Shown piece by piece: positions 7,919 through 16,730 of a DNA stretch of 43,480 nucleotides (position 1 is its first letter; every line of letters begins with the position of its first letter). The translations under genes and the position numbers were made by a program. The notes beneath the pieces were generated by a model, which saw only the letters and a program-made list of their open reading frames with translations, was not told the origin of the DNA and ran no database searches. This DNA comes from Oscillospiraceae bacterium (GTDB lineage Bacteria; Bacillota; Clostridia; Oscillospirales; Ruminococcaceae): contig JAAVZY010000115.1 of assembly GCA_022791945.1 (NCBI GenBank), forward strand, positions 1 to 43,480, written 5' to 3'.

Positions 7919-8776
7919 ATGGAGTACGTAAAAAACATGCTGATTGGGGCGGTCATTGGGATCGCCAATATTATTCCCGGCGTCAGCGGCGGAACGATGA
8001 TGGTCGTTCTCAATGTGTTTGACAAGCTGGTGAACGCTGTCAGCAATTTCCGCAAAGAATTCAAGGCGAGCCTCAAGCTTCTCTCTGCGGTGGCTCTGGG
8101 CGCCGGGATCGCGCTTCTGCTTCTCAGCGGCGGCATCAGCTGGCTGCTGGAGCATCACTACATGGTCACGAACTTCTTCTTTGTGGGCGTTATTCTGGGC
8201 AGCTTTCCCCTGGTCTGGAAAAAGGCCGGCGAGGACAAGCTCCGTCCCTCCAGCCTGATCGCCGGACTGGTTACGCTGATTCTGATGCTTCTGACGGTTT
8301 ACGCTGTCCCCACTGCGGCGGACACGGTCATTACCGGGCTGACGCCTCTGCTGTTCCTGCGGCTGCTGGTCTGCGGCGTGATCGCCGCCTTCTGCATGAT
8401 CATTCCCGGCATCAGCGGAAGCTTTGTTATGGTGCTTTTGGGCGTTTACCACACGGTAACCGCCGCCATCTCCTCCCTGAACATTCCGGTGCTGATCCCG
8501 CTGGGAATGGGAATCGTCATCGGCCTTCTGTCCGGGGCAAAGCTCATTTCCAGACTGCTGGCCCGGTTTCCGCAGGCATCGTATCTGGCTATTCTGGGCT
8601 TCATGCTTGGCTCCATCCCTGCAATTCTGGAGAAAATCCGGGCGGCGGACGCCTTCGTGGGCGGCTGGGCAGTCCTTGCGGCCGGACTGGCTCTGCTCCT
8701 GGGGGGAGCGGCGGCGTACCTGACCTCCAGCGAAGCGGTCAAGGAAAAGCTCATCCGGCGCAGAAGCGGGAAATAG
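7919..8776 (+). CDS. DUF368 membrane protein (PopT-like undecaprenyl-phosphate translocase family)
   Basis: The 285-residue polytopic protein shows both internally repeated DUF368 signatures, IANIIPGVSGGTMMVVLNVFD at the N-terminus and CMIIPGISGSFVMVLLGVYH in the middle. Established knowledge: DUF368 proteins (PopT) were reported to recycle undecaprenyl phosphate across the membrane for cell-wall synthesis, a role shared with DedA-family UptA. Here that activity is inferred from family membership only. AAAGGA lies about 10 nt upstream of the ATG. The stop overlaps the spacer to the next gene by almost nothing (1 bp gap), so it forms an operon with the NusG-II gene. Confidence 0.92.
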   Translation: MEYVKNMLIGAVIGIANIIPGVSGGTMMVVLNVFDKLVNAVSNFRKEFKASLKLLSAVALGAGIALLLLSGGISWLLEHHYMVTNFFFVGVILGSFPLVWKKAGEDKLRPSSLIAGLVTLILMLLTVYAVPTAADTVITGLTPLLFLRLLVCGVIAAFCMIIPGISGSFVMVLLGVYHTVTAAISSLNIPVLIPLGMGIVIGLLSGAKLISRLLARFPQASYLAILGFMLGSIPAILEKIRAADAFVGGWAVLAAGLALLLGGAAAYLTSSEAVKEKLIRRRSGK

Positions 8777-8777
8777 A

Positions 8778-9158
8778 ATGGAAAAACGGCGCTTTTTCCG
8801 CCGCCGGGATTGGATTCCGGCAGCGCTGGCCTGCGTGCTTCTGGGCGGGTGGCTGCTTGCCCGCCAGCTGAAAGGCGAACAGCCCGCCCAGGCAGAGCTT
8901 TATCTGGGCAGTCAGCGGGTGCTCCGGCTCTCCCTGTATGAGGGGGAGCCCCGGACGTTTTCCCTGCCGGAGCGGGAACATGTCCGGTTCTTCCTGGACG
9001 GGGAAGGCGGAATCTCCTTTGAAAGCTCCGACTGCCCGGATCAGATCTGCGTCCGGAGCGGGCGGCTGAGCCGTCCCGGCGATACCGCCGCCTGCCTGCC
9101 TAACCAGCTCCTCATCCGTCTGACCGCTCCCGCTCCTTCAGTGGACGCGGAGGTGTAG
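8778..9158 (+). CDS. NusG domain II-containing protein
   Basis: This 126-residue protein has one N-terminal membrane anchor (about residues 10-28) and an extracytoplasmic NusG domain II-like fold. The diagnostic cysteine motifs are present: SSDCPDQICVRSG (about residues 82-95) and ACLPNQLLIRL near the end. It starts one base after the DUF368 stop codon and must be co-transcribed. Stand-alone NusG-II proteins are common in Clostridia; their job is not established. The paired CPDQxCV / CLPN cysteines hint at a disulphide or metal site outside the membrane. Confidence 0.88.
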   Translation: MEKRRFFRRRDWIPAALACVLLGGWLLARQLKGEQPAQAELYLGSQRVLRLSLYEGEPRTFSLPEREHVRFFLDGEGGISFESSDCPDQICVRSGRLSRPGDTAACLPNQLLIRLTAPAPSVDAEV

Positions 9159-9238
9159 TCTCTGCGTGGTCGGAAGGGGATTTTTTTGCACAGCAAGGAA
9201 AAAAGCGGAGGAATCCTTTGTGGATTCCGAGCATTTTT
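9159..9238 (+). terminator. Repeat-tip remnant and likely terminator after the NusG-II gene
   Basis: Right after the stop codon comes TCTCTGCGTGGTCGGAAGG, the same outermost tip seen at the borders of several repeat elements. Then GGAATCC-tttgt-GGATTCC (9210-9228) forms a 7-bp hairpin followed four bases later by five Ts, a weak intrinsic terminator. A further hairpin, AGCGCCT-ttc-AGGCGCT, lies at 9259-9275. Confidence 0.45.
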
Positions 9239-9307
9239 GACGCCGTCTGTGCGGAAAAAGCGCCTTTCAGGCGCTGCGCCCGGAGATTTTGAACAGGCTC
9301 TTATACA

Positions 9308-9350
9308 AAAAGCTGCGGCACGCTCCTTTGCAGGAGGCGCCGCAGCTTTT
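9308..9350. terminator. Bidirectional intrinsic terminator-like hairpin
   Basis: AAAAGCTGCGGC (9308-9319) pairs perfectly with GCCGCAGCTTTT (9339-9350), with an inner CGCTCC/GGAGGC pairing in the loop. The A-run and T-run at the stem base give terminator shape in both directions. The remaining DNA from here to about 9630 holds no gene that could be supported. Confidence 0.6.
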
Positions 9351-9632
9351 CTTCCCATGGTATCTCCCATGGGTTGGCTCAGTGGGCGGATTGCAGCAGA
9401 CGCCTGCGGGAAAATCCCCGGCCTCCGATTCAATTCCAGCCATATACTGCGCCTGCTACAACCGCCGCAAACACGGAAAGGCGTTTGTAACACCTCTAGT
9501 ATGTTCCCTCCCCACAGAAACTATACACACCGGGAAATGGAAATTTCCGGAGCAGCGAATCAGGGCAAGTGCACCAAAAGCCCGGTTTTAGAAGAGGCGA
9601 TTTTATGGAAACCGGAGAATATACGGATGGAA

Positions 9633-9646
9633 TGTATAAATATGCG
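9633..9646. promoter_or_regulatory. Possible ArgR box upstream of argG
   Basis: TGTATAAATATGCG matches the palindromic ARG-box consensus TGAATWWWWATTCA at most positions, and a second AT-rich near-palindrome (TGTATAATATTCA) covers the -10 region at about 9675-9687. Arginine genes in Firmicutes are normally repressed by ArgR/AhrC, so operators here are expected. No argR gene is in the window. Confidence 0.4.
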
Positions 9647-9654
9647 CAATTCCC

Positions 9655-9682
9655 TTGATTTTTTCAGGAATTCATGTATAAT
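9655..9682 (+). promoter_or_regulatory. Promoter of the arginine cluster
   Basis: TTGATT (9655-9660), a 16-bp spacer and a perfect TATAAT (9677-9682) lie 35 bp upstream of the argG start. This is the best promoter found for the whole arg cluster. Confidence 0.7.
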
Positions 9683-9717
9683 ATTCATCAATAACTTGAC
9701 AGGAATGGTGATGAAGC

Positions 9718-10941
9718 ATGGCTGACAAGAAAACCTATCAAAAAGTAGTGCTGGCCTACTCCGGCGGGCTGGACACTTCGATTATTATTCCGTGGCTGAA
9801 AGAGAATTATGGCTGCGAGGTCATCGCAGTCTCCGGCAACGTAGGCCAGGCCGACGAGCTGGAGGGCCTGGAGGAAAAGGCCCTGAAAACCGGGGCCTCC
9901 AAGCTCTACATTGAGGATCTCCAGGATGAATTTGTGGATGATTTCGTATTCCCTACCCTGAAGGCGGGAGCGGTCTATGAGGGCAAGTACCTGCTGGGCA
10001 CCTCCTTTGCCCGGCCTGTCATTGCCAAGCGGATCGTGGAGATCGCCAAGGCGGAGGGCGCGGACGCCATCTGCCACGGCTGCACCGGCAAGGGCAACGA
10101 TCAGGTGCGGTTTGAGCTGACCATCAAGGCCTTTGCGCCCAATATGCCCATTATTGCCCCCTGGCGGATCTGGGATATCAAGTCCCGGGACGAGGAAATC
10201 GACTATGCCGAGGCCCACAATATCCCCTTGAAGATCAACCGGGAAACGAACTATTCCAAGGATAAGAACCTGTGGCATCTGTCCCATGAGGGCCTGGATC
10301 TGGAGGATCCCGCCAACGAGCCCAAGTATGACGAGATCCTGGAGATGGGCGTCTCCCCGGAGAAGGCGCCGGACGCGCCCGCGTATCTGACACTGACCTT
10401 TGAGAAGGGCGTGCCGGTGGCGCTGGACGGCCAGCGGATGAAGGGCGCGGATCTGATCAAGAAGCTGAACGAGCTGGGCGGCGCCAACGGCGTGGGCCTT
10501 GCGGATCTGGTAGAAAACCGGCTGGTGGGCATGAAGTCCCGGGGCGTGTACGAAACGCCGGGCGGCGCGATTCTGTATCATGCCCATGACGTGCTGGAGA
10601 GCATCTGCCTGGATAAAGCGACCCAGCATTATAAGCAGAAGGCCGCCATGGAGTTTGCGGATCTGGTCTATAACGGCCAGTGGTACACCCCCCTGCGGGA
10701 AGCGCTGTCCGCCTTTGTGGATAAGACCCAGGAGACTGTCACCGGCGAAGTAAAGCTGAAGCTGTACAAGGGGAACATCATCAACGCGGGGGTCACCTCT
10801 CCCTACTCCCTCTACAGCGAGGAGATTGCCACCTTCGGCGAGGACGAGGTGTATGATCAGATGGATTCCCAGGGCTTCATCAACCTGTTCGGCCTCCCCA
10901 TCAAAGTGAAAGCCCTCCTGGATGAGAAGAAACTGAAGTAA
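9718..10941 (+). CDS. argG: Argininosuccinate synthase
   Basis: This cytoplasmic enzyme joins citrulline and aspartate using ATP to give argininosuccinate, the penultimate step of arginine synthesis. The 407-residue length is normal. The N-terminal ATP pyrophosphatase loop [15 protein letters not shown] (about residues 13-27) is diagnostic, with [15 protein letters not shown] and GRPVIAKR-like [14 protein letters not shown] further in. GGTGAT (9707-9712), complementary to the 16S rRNA tail, sits 5 nt before the ATG. It is the first gene of a seven-gene arginine cluster and is separated from argH by a 0.22-kb repeat element. Confidence 0.97.
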   Translation: MADKKTYQKVVLAYSGGLDTSIIIPWLKENYGCEVIAVSGNVGQADELEGLEEKALKTGASKLYIEDLQDEFVDDFVFPTLKAGAVYEGKYLLGTSFARPVIAKRIVEIAKAEGADAICHGCTGKGNDQVRFELTIKAFAPNMPIIAPWRIWDIKSRDEEIDYAEAHNIPLKINRETNYSKDKNLWHLSHEGLDLEDPANEPKYDEILEMGVSPEKAPDAPAYLTLTFEKGVPVALDGQRMKGADLIKKLNELGGANGVGLADLVENRLVGMKSRGVYETPGGAILYHAHDVLESICLDKATQHYKQKAAMEFADLVYNGQWYTPLREALSAFVDKTQETVTGEVKLKLYKGNIINAGVTSPYSLYSEEIATFGEDEVYDQMDSQGFINLFGLPIKVKALLDEKKLK

Positions 10942-11165
10942 AGGGCAAGACCTCGAGGGCTCCGCCCCCGAGCCTCCGCCAAGGGGATTGAATCCCCTTG
11001 GATTCCCGTAGTCAGGTCTGTGGGAGGGGATGCCGCCCGCACGGTCTGCGGGTATTCCGAAAATGGCCGGGGCGGCATCCCCTCCCACAGACCTGATTTG
11101 CGGCTGCCAAAGGGACTGAGTCCCTTTGGCAGAGGTTTGGGGACAGAGTCCCCAAGGTCTTGTCC
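10942..11165. repeat. Nested-palindrome element, short variant between argG and argH
   Basis: The outer modules are of the same family: CTCGAGG...CCTCCGCC tip, CCAAGGGG-attgaat-CCCCTTGG (about 10979-10999), and on the right CCAAAGGG...CCCTTTGG and GGGGACagaGTCCCC. The usual A/B core is replaced by one large hairpin whose 26-bp arms (11012-11037 and 11071-11096) are perfectly complementary. The element begins at the argG stop and ends about 20 nt before the argH ribosome binding site. Confidence 0.85.
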
Positions 11166-11202
11166 TTCCCCTCAACTTCTTTTCTTGCAGGAGGATTTTG
11201 CT

Positions 11203-12585
11203 ATGGGTAAGCTGTGGGCCGGGCGGTTTCTGAAGGAGGAGGACCCCCGGGTAAACGACTTTAATTCCTCCGTTTCCTTTGACCAGCGCATGTTCCGGGA
11301 GGACATTGCCGGAAGCATCGCCCACGCCTCCATGCTGGGCGCGCAGGGCGTTATCTCCCCCGACGAAGCGCAGGCCATCACCTCGGAGCTGGAACGGATT
11401 CGCGCTGAACTGGAACAGGGGCGGCTCTCCATCGATCCAACCGCCGAGGACATCCATATGTTCATCGAGGCCGAGCTCACCGCCCGCCTGGGCGACGCCG
11501 GCAAGCGCCTTCACACCGCCCGGAGCCGCAACGACCAGGTTGCCCTTGACTTCCGCCTCTATCTCCGGGGGGAGATTCAAGCCATTGCCGCCCAGGTGCG
11601 GGAGCTGCTGTCTACCCTCTGCGCCTTGGCGGAGGAGCACGCCTCCACCGTCATGCCCGGCTACACCCACCTTCAGCGGGCGCAGCCCATCACCTTCGGC
11701 CACCACCTGATGGCCTACGCCCAGATGCTCCTGCGGGATCTGGGACGGCTGGAGGACTGCCGGAAGCGGATGAACTTTTCCCCCTTGGGCTGCGGCGCTC
11801 TGGCAGGCACCACCTACCCCATCGACCGCTTCCAGACCGCCGATCAGCTGGGCTTCGCCGGCCCCATGCTCAACAGCCTGGACGGGGTTTCCGACCGGGA
11901 TTTCTGCATTGAGCTGGGCTCCGCCCTCTCCCTGATCATGCTCCATCTCTCCCGGCTCTCGGAGGAGATCATCCTCTGGTGTTCCTGGGAGTTTAAATTC
12001 GTGGAGCTGGACGACGCCTATGCCACCGGCTCCTCCATCATGCCCCAGAAGAAGAACCCCGACGTGGCAGAGCTCATCCGGGGAAAGACCGGACGGGTCT
12101 ACGGGGACCTGATCACCCTGCTTACCATGATGAAGGGCCTCCCCCTGGCCTACAATAAGGATATGCAGGAGGACAAGGAGGCCATCTTTGACGCCGTTGA
12201 CACTGTAAAGCTCTGCCTCTTGACAGTCACTCCCATGCTCGGCACCATGACGGTGCTGAAGGAGAATATGCGGGCGGCGGCAGCCAAGGGCTTTATTAAC
12301 GCAACCGACTGCGCGGATTACCTGGTGAAAAGGGGTTTGCCTTTCCGGGACGCCTACAAGGCGGTGGGTACCTTGGTAGCTCTCTGCATCCGGGAAGGAC
12401 AGACCCTGGAAAGCCTTCCGCTGGAGCAATATCGGGAAATCTGTCCCTTATTCGGGGAAGATGTCTATCAGGCGATCGATCTGGAAAACTGCGTAAACGG
12501 CCGGAAGGCCGCAGGCGGGCCTGCCAGGGAAAACGTGCTGGCGCAGATCGCCTGGGTAAAGGAGCAGCTGAAGTATGGGGAATGA
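11203..12585 (+). CDS. argH: Argininosuccinate lyase
   Basis: The 460-residue enzyme splits argininosuccinate into arginine and fumarate, the last step of the pathway. The fumarase/aspartase-superfamily signature GSSIMPQKKNPD is present near residue 275, together with TARSRNDQVALDFRLYLR near residue 105 and GYTHLQRAQPITFGHHL near residue 155. The ATG at 11203 follows GCAGGAGG at 11188-11195 and gives the standard MGKLWAGRF start; the frame is open further upstream but that is repeat DNA. Its 3' end overlaps argC by 11 bp. Confidence 0.97.
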   Translation: MGKLWAGRFLKEEDPRVNDFNSSVSFDQRMFREDIAGSIAHASMLGAQGVISPDEAQAITSELERIRAELEQGRLSIDPTAEDIHMFIEAELTARLGDAGKRLHTARSRNDQVALDFRLYLRGEIQAIAAQVRELLSTLCALAEEHASTVMPGYTHLQRAQPITFGHHLMAYAQMLLRDLGRLEDCRKRMNFSPLGCGALAGTTYPIDRFQTADQLGFAGPMLNSLDGVSDRDFCIELGSALSLIMLHLSRLSEEIILWCSWEFKFVELDDAYATGSSIMPQKKNPDVAELIRGKTGRVYGDLITLLTMMKGLPLAYNKDMQEDKEAIFDAVDTVKLCLLTVTPMLGTMTVLKENMRAAAAKGFINATDCADYLVKRGLPFRDAYKAVGTLVALCIREGQTLESLPLEQYREICPLFGEDVYQAIDLENCVNGRKAAGGPARENVLAQIAWVKEQLKYGE

Positions 12586-13660
12586 TGCAACAACAATGGG
12601 TATAAAGTCGAATTGCCATAACAAAAAGCTCCGGACGGGCGTCATTGGGGCCACCGGCTATGCCGGGGCGGAGCTGGTGCGGCTGCTGCTTGGGCATCCC
12701 CTGGTGGAGCTGGGGCCGCTCTCCTCGGTGAGCTTTGAGGGCAAGGCGCTCTCGGAGGTGTACCCGGCCTTCTACGGGCTGTGCGATCAGGTGCTCACCA
12801 ATGAGGACGAGGTTATCCGGGAAAGCGATGTGGTGTTCGCCTCCCTGCCCCACGGGCTGGCGGAGGGGATTGCCAAAAAGTGCCTGGAGCAGGGGGCCCG
12901 CCTGATTGACCTGGGGGCGGATTTCCGGCTGGCGGAGGAGGATTACCGGGCGTGGTACGGCCTGGAATTCCAGGAGCCGGCGCTCCATCAGCGGGCGGTC
13001 TATTGTATTCCGGAGCTGCACCGGGAGCGGATTCAACCGGATACAGCGGTGATAGCCAATCCGGGCTGTTATGTGACCTGCGCGACTCTGGGCCTTGCGC
13101 CGCTGATGAAAGCGGGGCTGGCGGTTCCGGGGAGCATCCTGATTGACGCCAAGTCCGGCGTGACGGGTGCGGGCCGGAGCCTGAGCCAGACCACCCATTT
13201 CCCGGACTGCAACGAGGCCTTCGCGCCCTACAAGGCGGCGGTGCATCGCCACACGCCGGAAATCGAGCAGAATCTCTCCCAGCTGGCAGGGGAGCCGGTG
13301 CGGGTCACCTTTGTGCCTCATCTGCTCCCGGTGAACCGGGGCATTGAAGCCTCCCTCTATGCGGGGCTGAAAGCCGGCACAAATTGTGATAATCTTGTCG
13401 AATTATACAGAGAGTTCTATAAAAATGAGCCTTTCGTGAAAGTTCTGCCGAAGGGGCGCACCGCCAACCTGAAGCACGTTGCCTACTCCAATTACTGTCA
13501 CATCTCAATTCATCCGGATCCCCGGACGGGCCGTGTGATGATTGGCACAGTCCTGGACAACATGGGAAAGGGCGCCGCCGGTCAGGCGGTGCAGAACATG
13601 AACCTCCTCTTCGGCCTCCCGGAAGGCGCCGGCATTTCCGCCCCCCCGCCGGCAGTGTGA
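12575..13660 (+). CDS. argC: N-acetyl-gamma-glutamyl-phosphate reductase
   Basis: This NADPH-dependent enzyme makes N-acetylglutamate semialdehyde. The Rossmann motif GVIGATGYAGAELVRLL starts at residue 22 and the catalytic cysteine is Cys165 in IANPGCYVTCA. At 361 residues it is a type 1 (long) ArgC. The start at 12575 is favoured because AAGGAG (12559-12564) lies 10 nt upstream, inside argH; a second ATG at 12596 would remove seven residues but has no good ribosome binding site. The overlap with argH implies translational coupling. A large repeat follows the stop codon directly. Confidence 0.95.
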   Translation: MGNDATTMGIKSNCHNKKLRTGVIGATGYAGAELVRLLLGHPLVELGPLSSVSFEGKALSEVYPAFYGLCDQVLTNEDEVIRESDVVFASLPHGLAEGIAKKCLEQGARLIDLGADFRLAEEDYRAWYGLEFQEPALHQRAVYCIPELHRERIQPDTAVIANPGCYVTCATLGLAPLMKAGLAVPGSILIDAKSGVTGAGRSLSQTTHFPDCNEAFAPYKAAVHRHTPEIEQNLSQLAGEPVRVTFVPHLLPVNRGIEASLYAGLKAGTNCDNLVELYREFYKNEPFVKVLPKGRTANLKHVAYSNYCHISIHPDPRTGRVMIGTVLDNMGKGAAGQAVQNMNLLFGLPEGAGISAPPPAV

Positions 13661-14519
13661 GAGGCTCTGCTGGGGGAAGGGGAAGACCTCGAGGGCTCTG
13701 CCCAAGGGTCAAAGCCGCAGGCTTTGACCCTGCGAGCCTCCTGCCAAGGGGATTAAATCCCCTTGGAACCCGTAATTTTTTAAGGGCTTTTTTAGGGGCG
13801 GAAAAGGGGTGGGTTAAGTCTGTAGAGACTTCCGGCTTTCTGCCACGCAGGCAGTCTGATTCCCGCAGTACGCTTTTTTCGTAAAAAAAGCTCCACACTG
13901 CCTGCGGGGTAATCCCTGCGCCGCACCCGGAATTCCTGCACAGACTGGGGTAGTGCTTCCGATTGGTATGTGCGGGTGGGGGGATTTCTGCTCCCGTGGG
14001 AATCCTTCCACCACCGCCGTCCCGCTGGTTCGACGGCGGTCCCCTCTCCCATACGTTCCTTCGGAACGTATGACAAGGGAGGCAAGCCAACTTTCTGCGT
14101 TACAAAGATGCATTCTGCGAATTTAAGGAGTGCCGATCCTCTTAACTTCGCACCAAGTGTCCATCAGCGCACAAGGTTGGCTCGGCCCCCTTGTTAGACG
14201 TTCCGAAGGAACGTCCGGGGCATGGCAGGGATGCCGCCGCCAGGCGGTAGCCCTGACTGGGGGATTCCGTGCGTCGTACCAAGCCCCCTCCCCGCAGAAA
14301 GTCTGAGCGTAACAGAACACGCTCGAAACTCCCTGCGCCGCCTATGGGGATGAATTTTTTCTTTACGAAAAAATGGGTAGGCGGGCGATCGACCACGCAG
14401 GGACTAAAAAGTCTGTACAGACTTGCCCCCATACCCCCAAAAAATTACGGGTTCCAAGGGGATTAAATCCCCTTGGCGGAGCTCGAGGCAGAGCTCTCGC
14501 GGCCTTGCCCTTCCGGGAA
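13661..14519. repeat. Nested-palindrome element, copy 3, longest (A-end left, B-end right)
   Basis: This is the longest copy, filling the argC-argJ gap. The left tip holds a CTCGAGGG hairpin arm and GGGTCAAAGCC-gca-GGCTTTGACCC, then CCAAGGGG/CCCCTTGG. A variant palindrome AAGTCTGTAGAGACTT lies at 13816-13831, followed by the A-end T6/A-run hairpin near 13869-13891. A long centre follows, then the B-end hairpin near 14350-14372 with GGGTAGGCGGGCGATCG, AAGTCTGTACAGACTT (14409-14424) and the right CCAAGGGG palindrome. The A-end hairpin has lost bases of its usual loop. The centre shares blocks with copies 6, 8 and 9 and carries an extra internal module. Confidence 0.9.
14053..14214. repeat. Internal module of copy 3 bounded by two 17-bp palindromes
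   Basis: ACGTTCCTTCGGAACGT (14053-14069) and ACGTTCCGAAGGAACGT (14198-14214) bracket 128 bp found in no other copy. The inside edges pair as well: ACAAGGGAGGCAAGCCAAC against the GTTGGCTCGGCCCCCTTGT at its other end, with few mismatches. In copy 8 a single 17-mer stands at this place with the left and right flanks joined. Copy 9 keeps only the CCCCTTGTCAT edge. Two states, with and without the module, are therefore visible in one window. Confidence 0.75.
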
Positions 14520-14559
14520 GCAGCTTCCGATATCAGAAAGGATAGTCTGGTGAAGATTT

Positions 14560-15798
14560 ATGATGATTGCATTCAAAGGGTTTGAGTTTGTTGAGGGAGG
14601 GGTCTGCGCGCCGGAGGGCTTCCAGGCCTCCGGGGTGCACTGCGGCCTCCGGAGAAACCGGAACAAGCCGGATCTGGCCCTCATTTACAGCCCGGTTCCC
14701 TGTAAAGCCGCTGCGGTTTACACCCAAAACAAGGTAAAGGGCGCGCCCTTGCAGGTCACAAAGGAGCATCTTGCTGCCGGGGATATCCAGGCGGTCATTG
14801 TCAACAGCGGAAACGCCAACACCTGCAATCCGGACGGGGAAGAGAAGGCGCGGGCCATGTGCGGGCTGATCGCCAGGGAGCTGGAGATTCCCGAAACCGC
14901 TGTCGCGGTGGCCTCCACCGGCGTGATCGGGGAGGTGCTGCCTCTGGAGCCCATTGAGAGCGCCTGCCCCCAGCTGAAAAAGGAGCTCAGCCCCGAGGGG
15001 AACGATCAGGCCGCGCTGGCGATTATGACCACTGACACTGTGAAAAAGGAAGTGGCGGTCACCTTCCAGCTGGGCGGGAAAACCTGCCGGCTGGGCGGCA
15101 TGGCCAAGGGCAGCGGCATGATCCATCCCAACATGGCAACCATGCTCTGCTTCCTGACGACGGATGCAGCCCTGGAGCCCCGGCTGCTTCAGCTGGCGCT
15201 CTCCGCCGTAACGGGGGACACCTTCAACATGGTGTCCGTGGACGGGGACACCTCCACAAACGACATGGTTCTGCTGATGGCCTCCGGTCAGGCCGGGAAT
15301 CCGGTGATCCGGAATCCTGCCTCGGAGGATTACAAGACCTTTCAGGACGCGCTTTACGCGGTCATGATGAATCTTTCCCGGGAGATTGCGCGGGACGGGG
15401 AAGGAGCCAGCAAGCTGCTGGAATGCATGGTCAGCGGAGCCGCTGACGAGGCCTCCGCAAAGGTGGTTGCCAAGTCGGTGATCACCTCCAGCCTGTTCAA
15501 AAGCGCCATGTTTGGGGAGGACGCCAACTGGGGCCGGATTCTCTGCGCGGTGGGCTATGCCCAGGCGGAGCTGGATCCGGAGCAGGTGGAGGTCACGCTG
15601 AAATCCCAGAACGGGAAGGTTCTGGTCTGCCGCAAGGGCCGGGGCGTGCCCTTCTCCGAAGAGGTGGCCAAGGAGGTTCTCCGGGCTGGGGAGATTCAGA
15701 TCCTCATCCGCCTGGGAGACGGAGAGGGAAAGGCCGTGGCCTGGGGCTGCGACCTTACCTACGACTATGTGAAGATCAACGGCAGCTACCGCACCTGA
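14560..15798 (+). CDS. argJ: Bifunctional ornithine acetyltransferase/N-acetylglutamate synthase
   Basis: ArgJ moves the acetyl group from acetylornithine to glutamate, closing the cyclic pathway, and may also use acetyl-CoA. The 412-residue precursor is expected to self-cleave before the nucleophile Thr194 in GMIHPNMATML, giving alpha and beta chains. NSGNANTC (about residue 82) and FGEDANWGRI (about residue 320) are further family motifs. The presence of ArgJ explains why no argA or argE is needed here. Two adjacent ATGs (14560, 14563) are both possible. argB follows after 39 bp with no repeat in between. Confidence 0.97.
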   Translation: MMIAFKGFEFVEGGVCAPEGFQASGVHCGLRRNRNKPDLALIYSPVPCKAAAVYTQNKVKGAPLQVTKEHLAAGDIQAVIVNSGNANTCNPDGEEKARAMCGLIARELEIPETAVAVASTGVIGEVLPLEPIESACPQLKKELSPEGNDQAALAIMTTDTVKKEVAVTFQLGGKTCRLGGMAKGSGMIHPNMATMLCFLTTDAALEPRLLQLALSAVTGDTFNMVSVDGDTSTNDMVLLMASGQAGNPVIRNPASEDYKTFQDALYAVMMNLSREIARDGEGASKLLECMVSGAADEASAKVVAKSVITSSLFKSAMFGEDANWGRILCAVGYAQAELDPEQVEVTLKSQNGKVLVCRKGRGVPFSEEVAKEVLRAGEIQILIRLGDGEGKAVAWGCDLTYDYVKINGSYRT

Positions 15799-15837
15799 GC
15801 GTTTCTGCGGCGACTATACTGGAGAGGATGACAGCCA

Positions 15838-16719
15838 ATGAATCCCATGGGGAGGAAGCCCCTGAATATTTCCGACGAGCTCCGCGCCCGGGTGCTGGTG
15901 GACGCGCTGCCCTATATTCAAAAGTACAACCATAAAATTGTGGTGGTGAAGTACGGCGGCAACGCCATGACCAGTGGAGAGCTGAAGCAGGCGGTCATGA
16001 GCGACATTGTGCTGCTGTCCCTGATCGGGATCCAAGTGGTTCTGGTACACGGCGGCGGGCCGGAAATCTCCGCCATGCTGGATCGGCTGGGGATTGAAAG
16101 CCGGTTTGAGGGCGGTCTGCGGTACACGGATGAGGCGGCCATGGAAGTGGTGCAGATGGTGCTCTCCGGCAAGATCAATAAGGAGCTGGTGGCCAGTCTG
16201 GGCCAGTGCGGAGGCCGGGCCTTGGGCCTGTGCGGCGCGGACGGCGGCATGATCCAGGCGGAGAAGAAGAAAGGGCCGGTGGATCTGGGCCTGGTGGGCG
16301 AGATCACAGCGGTTCGTCCCGAGCCGATTCTGGACGCGCTGAACCAGGGGTACATCCCGGTGATTGCCACCACGGGCATCGGCCCCGGCGGACAGGCGTA
16401 TAATATCAACGCGGACACAGCGGCGGCCAAGATAGCGGCCACCCTCAACGCGGAGAATCTGATACTGATGACAGACGTGCGGGGCCTGCTGCGGGATCGG
16501 GAGGATGAAGGGAGCCTGATTCCCGTGGTGCAGGTCAGCGAGGTGCCGGTGCTGAAAAAGCAGGGAATTGTTTCCGGCGGAATGATCCCCAAGGTGGACT
16601 GCTGCGTAGAGGCAGTGCGCCGGGGCGTCAAGAAGTCCTTTGTCATCGACGGCCGCATCCCCCACTCCCTCCTCATCGAGCTCTTCTCTACCGAAGGCAT
16701 CGGCACCATGTTCGTGTAG
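15838..16719 (+). CDS. argB: Acetylglutamate kinase
   Basis: This enzyme phosphorylates N-acetylglutamate, the committed and usually arginine-inhibited step. The 293-residue protein has the amino-acid-kinase motifs VVVKYGGNAM (lysine near residue 38), VLVHGGGPEIS (about residue 63) and NADTAAAKIAATLNAENL near residue 190. The N-terminal helix (NISDELRARVLVDALPYIQKY) is of the type found in hexameric, arginine-sensitive enzymes, so feedback inhibition is plausible. GGAGAGGATG stands upstream of the ATG at 15838; another ATG three codons later is possible. Co-transcribed with argJ. Confidence 0.97.
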   Translation: MNPMGRKPLNISDELRARVLVDALPYIQKYNHKIVVVKYGGNAMTSGELKQAVMSDIVLLSLIGIQVVLVHGGGPEISAMLDRLGIESRFEGGLRYTDEAAMEVVQMVLSGKINKELVASLGQCGGRALGLCGADGGMIQAEKKKGPVDLGLVGEITAVRPEPILDALNQGYIPVIATTGIGPGGQAYNINADTAAAKIAATLNAENLILMTDVRGLLRDREDEGSLIPVVQVSEVPVLKKQGIVSGGMIPKVDCCVEAVRRGVKKSFVIDGRIPHSLLIELFSTEGIGTMFV

Positions 16720-16730
16720 ATACCCCAGTG

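Noticed and set aside
9159-9717. T-box or arginine riboswitch upstream of argG
   Set aside because: No T-box sequence or specifier stem could be recognised; the region shows ordinary hairpins, a promoter and possible ArgR sites.
13661-14519. Group II intron, retron or insertion sequence as the nature of the long repeats
   Set aside because: No reverse transcriptase or transposase frame, no recognisable intron domain V, and several copies are too short. A non-autonomous element moved in trans is still possible.
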